DNA from: JBFJVZ01 sp041623895
GTDB taxonomy: Bacteria > Planctomycetota > Planctomycetia > Pirellulales > Pirellulaceae
Assembly: GCA_041623895.1 (NCBI GenBank)
Contig: JBFJVZ010000170.1
Location: forward strand, 1-14,936
Direction of reading: 5' to 3'
Length of the DNA stretch: 14,936 nucleotides
Of the stretch, positions 13,683-14,936 are shown piece by piece; position 1 is the stretch's first letter; every line of letters starts with the position of its first letter. A program made the translations under genes and the position numbers. The notes beneath the pieces were generated by a model. The model saw only the letters and a list, made by a program, of their open reading frames with translations, ran no database searches and was not told the DNA's origin.

Positions 13683-14592
13683 CTAGTCATTCGATGATTC
13701 ATTACGAAACGACGGCAAACAGGCTCCGAGCGTCGATTTGTCGAAGAACTGCTTATCGACGTCATCACCAATGCGCCATGAAATACTCGCGTTTAACTCA
13801 GCAGTTCTTACCCTGCTAAGGTGCATTGCCTGGATTTGAATAGGAAGCCTGATACCGTCACCGACATTTGCCCATTCCGAGCGCACGACATCCGTGATTT
13901 CTCGGCTCTCTTCTGATTCCCCATGTGGTCGCCAAGCCTCAAGTTGCACGGGGCACTTTTCTTGAAACGTCACCATCATTTGCAGTCGCGTGAAATCAAT
14001 GAAGACATGTGTGTGTTGCCCGACTGTCAGCACACCTTTAATGGTGCTTGGTAATATTGAATGGCCACTGACTTCCAGTGATCCCCCACTGAGCGTTTGA
14101 ATCAACGGAACAACACAATAAGAATACATTTGTCGACAATAACATCTCCATCGATAAACGAATCACAGAAGGGATCACAACTACCCCAGACGCCACACAA
14201 CAGGCTCTTGGGGGTGGCAGTCTTGTATCCCTGGTAACTAAGCGCGATCGACGTGGGCCGGTACAGGTACGTTTCCGCGAACGTTAGACCTACGGATGGT
14301 TTCGCGAAGACATTATTCTTGCAATTGACCAGAAATGGCAACTCTTCGTCTGGGACGCATGTACCCGAATGCACCCACAGGAGACTTCTACTCTGTCGAT
14401 CGACCAGGAATTCTTGGTGCGGTTCAGGATCTTTAATCTTCGCTCTGTTACTTCACCGGCAGGAATCGACCGTAGTTCGATATCCATCACAGGGCCGTTA
14501 AAGCCGCGAAATTCCAGCTCGGCATACCCGTTAACATCTGCTTCTGAGGCACTGCACGCACTTAATAAAGTGACATAAAGAAACGAGATCAC
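13683..14592 (-). pseudogene. Frameshifted DUF1573-like lipoprotein gene
   Basis: Three overlapping minus-strand frames read as parts of one protein. Part A (14592 to about 14360) starts MISFLYVTLLSACSA, with LSAC as a possible lipobox, and reaches EVSCGC after RLKILNRTKNSW. This matches the DUF1573 pattern in which a conserved Cys-Gly-Cys ends a beta-strand. Part B (about 14374 to 14102) continues with HSGTCVPDEELPFLVN and LTFAETYLYRP. Part C (about 14160 to 13683) adds HTHVFIDFTRL and ISWRIGDDVDKQFFDKS. Both joins need a shift in the same direction, consistent with two single-base deletions. The hydrophobic signal may extend upstream of 14592 in the same frame, where no ATG is seen. Decay or sequencing errors are both possible. 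Family assignment rests on short motifs. Confidence 0.5.
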
Positions 14593-14702
14593 TGCTGATT
14601 GCAGCGCAACGAAAAGAGCAACGCCATTACCACGTGGAATGAATGTGCCCTCTTGAGGTGTCCGCCGGGGGCCCTCATGCCTAAGTTGATTAGTTGCCTG
14701 AG

Positions 14703-14936
14703 TTAGTTGGACAGCGCCACTTTCATCAGCCGTAGTGTGTCAGAGATCGTCCCGCTTAGAAACTGCTGCTCAATATCATGAAATAAAACCACGAAGTCAT
14801 GGCTGCGTAAATCCTGGGCCGCAGCCCAAAGAATAGGTTCGCATCCAATAAGCTGCGGAGCAGCGAAAGCATAAAGCCTGGGGTGAACCAACGAGCGACA
14901 GCGAAGTTGGTGTAACCCCAGGCTATATTCTGCCAC
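14703..14936 (-). CDS. Doubtful small ORF at the window edge
   Basis: A 77-residue minus-strand frame that may continue past the window edge; the GTG at 14936 is the last possible codon. I recognise no family. The first third is encoded by the palindromic repeat at 14875-14924, so that part is probably not true protein sequence. The later part (HDFVVLFHDIEQQFLSGTISDTLRLMKVALSN split around residue 46-77) has normal amino-acid composition and could be the tail of a degraded gene. Treat it as hypothetical. Confidence 0.2.
   Translation of the reverse strand: MAEYSLGLHQLRCRSLVHPRLYAFAAPQLIGCEPILWAAAQDLRSHDFVVLFHDIEQQFLSGTISDTLRLMKVALSN
14875..14924. repeat. 50-bp palindromic intergenic repeat
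   Basis: AGCCTGGGGT (14875-14884) and ACCCCAGGCT (14915-14924) are perfect complements. Inner CCAAC/GTTGG pairs extend the stem with a one-base offset, leaving a loop around GAGCGACAGCGAA. From memory, palindromes built on AGCCTGGGGT are common in planctomycete spacers; a genome search would settle copy number. Confidence 0.7.

Noticed and set aside
1..14936. CRISPR array, prophage or transposase gene
   Set aside because: No regularly spaced repeats and no recombinase, transposase or phage protein motif were seen in any frame.

Overview
The window looks like chromosomal DNA of a marine planctomycete of the Pirellulaceae (Rhodopirellula-like). This is inferred from protein style, not from a marker gene. 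The signs are a very acidic protein with the planctomycetal LEPR-XLL type N-terminus, a Tat-exported Gfo/Idh/MocA oxidoreductase, an exported thioredoxin fused to a helical tail, a DUF1573-like lipoprotein remnant, an archaeal/eukaryotic-type phenylalanyl-tRNA synthetase, weak Shine-Dalgarno sites, and spacers full of palindromes. No rRNA, tRNA, CRISPR array, transposase gene or prophage gene was seen.

Layout. Positions 1-5157 are on the minus strand. A pqiA-like membrane protein overlaps an MCE-domain protein by one base (5157-2960). A 322-bp spacer with a tandem repeat and a REP-like palindrome follows, then pheS and the 5' part of pheT, overlapping by 10 bp (2637-1). Positions 5352-13644 are on the plus strand: a DUF3445 (heme-dependent oxidative demethylase-like) protein, a Tat-dependent Gfo/Idh/MocA oxidoreductase, an exported TlpA-like thioredoxin, an exported alpha/beta hydrolase, the LEPR-XLL/RTX acidic protein, and a tight pair made of an OMP-decarboxylase-superfamily enzyme (HPS/KGPDC type) and a zinc-type alcohol dehydrogenase. 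Positions 13683-14936 are again minus strand and decayed: a frameshifted DUF1573-like lipoprotein gene and a doubtful small ORF running through a palindromic repeat.

Function. Three pairs are likely cotranscribed and coupled: pheS-pheT (tRNA charging), pqiA-MCE (envelope lipid transport or membrane integrity) and the HPS/KGPDC-like enzyme with its dehydrogenase (probably sugar-acid or polyol catabolism). The remaining plus-strand genes stand alone, each preceded by a spacer with its own inverted repeat.

Most worth checking are: (i) the two-enzyme module at 11918-13644, where the decarboxylase lacks the usual phosphate-binding Arg and the dehydrogenase lacks all structural-zinc cysteines; (ii) a Zn-ribbon insert near the N-terminus of PheT; (iii) the non-MCE C-terminal domain of the MCE protein; (iv) a 127-bp palindromic MITE-like element between pqiA and the DUF3445 gene; (v) a strong hairpin that ends one base before the hydrolase start codon and buries its only SD-like sequence.
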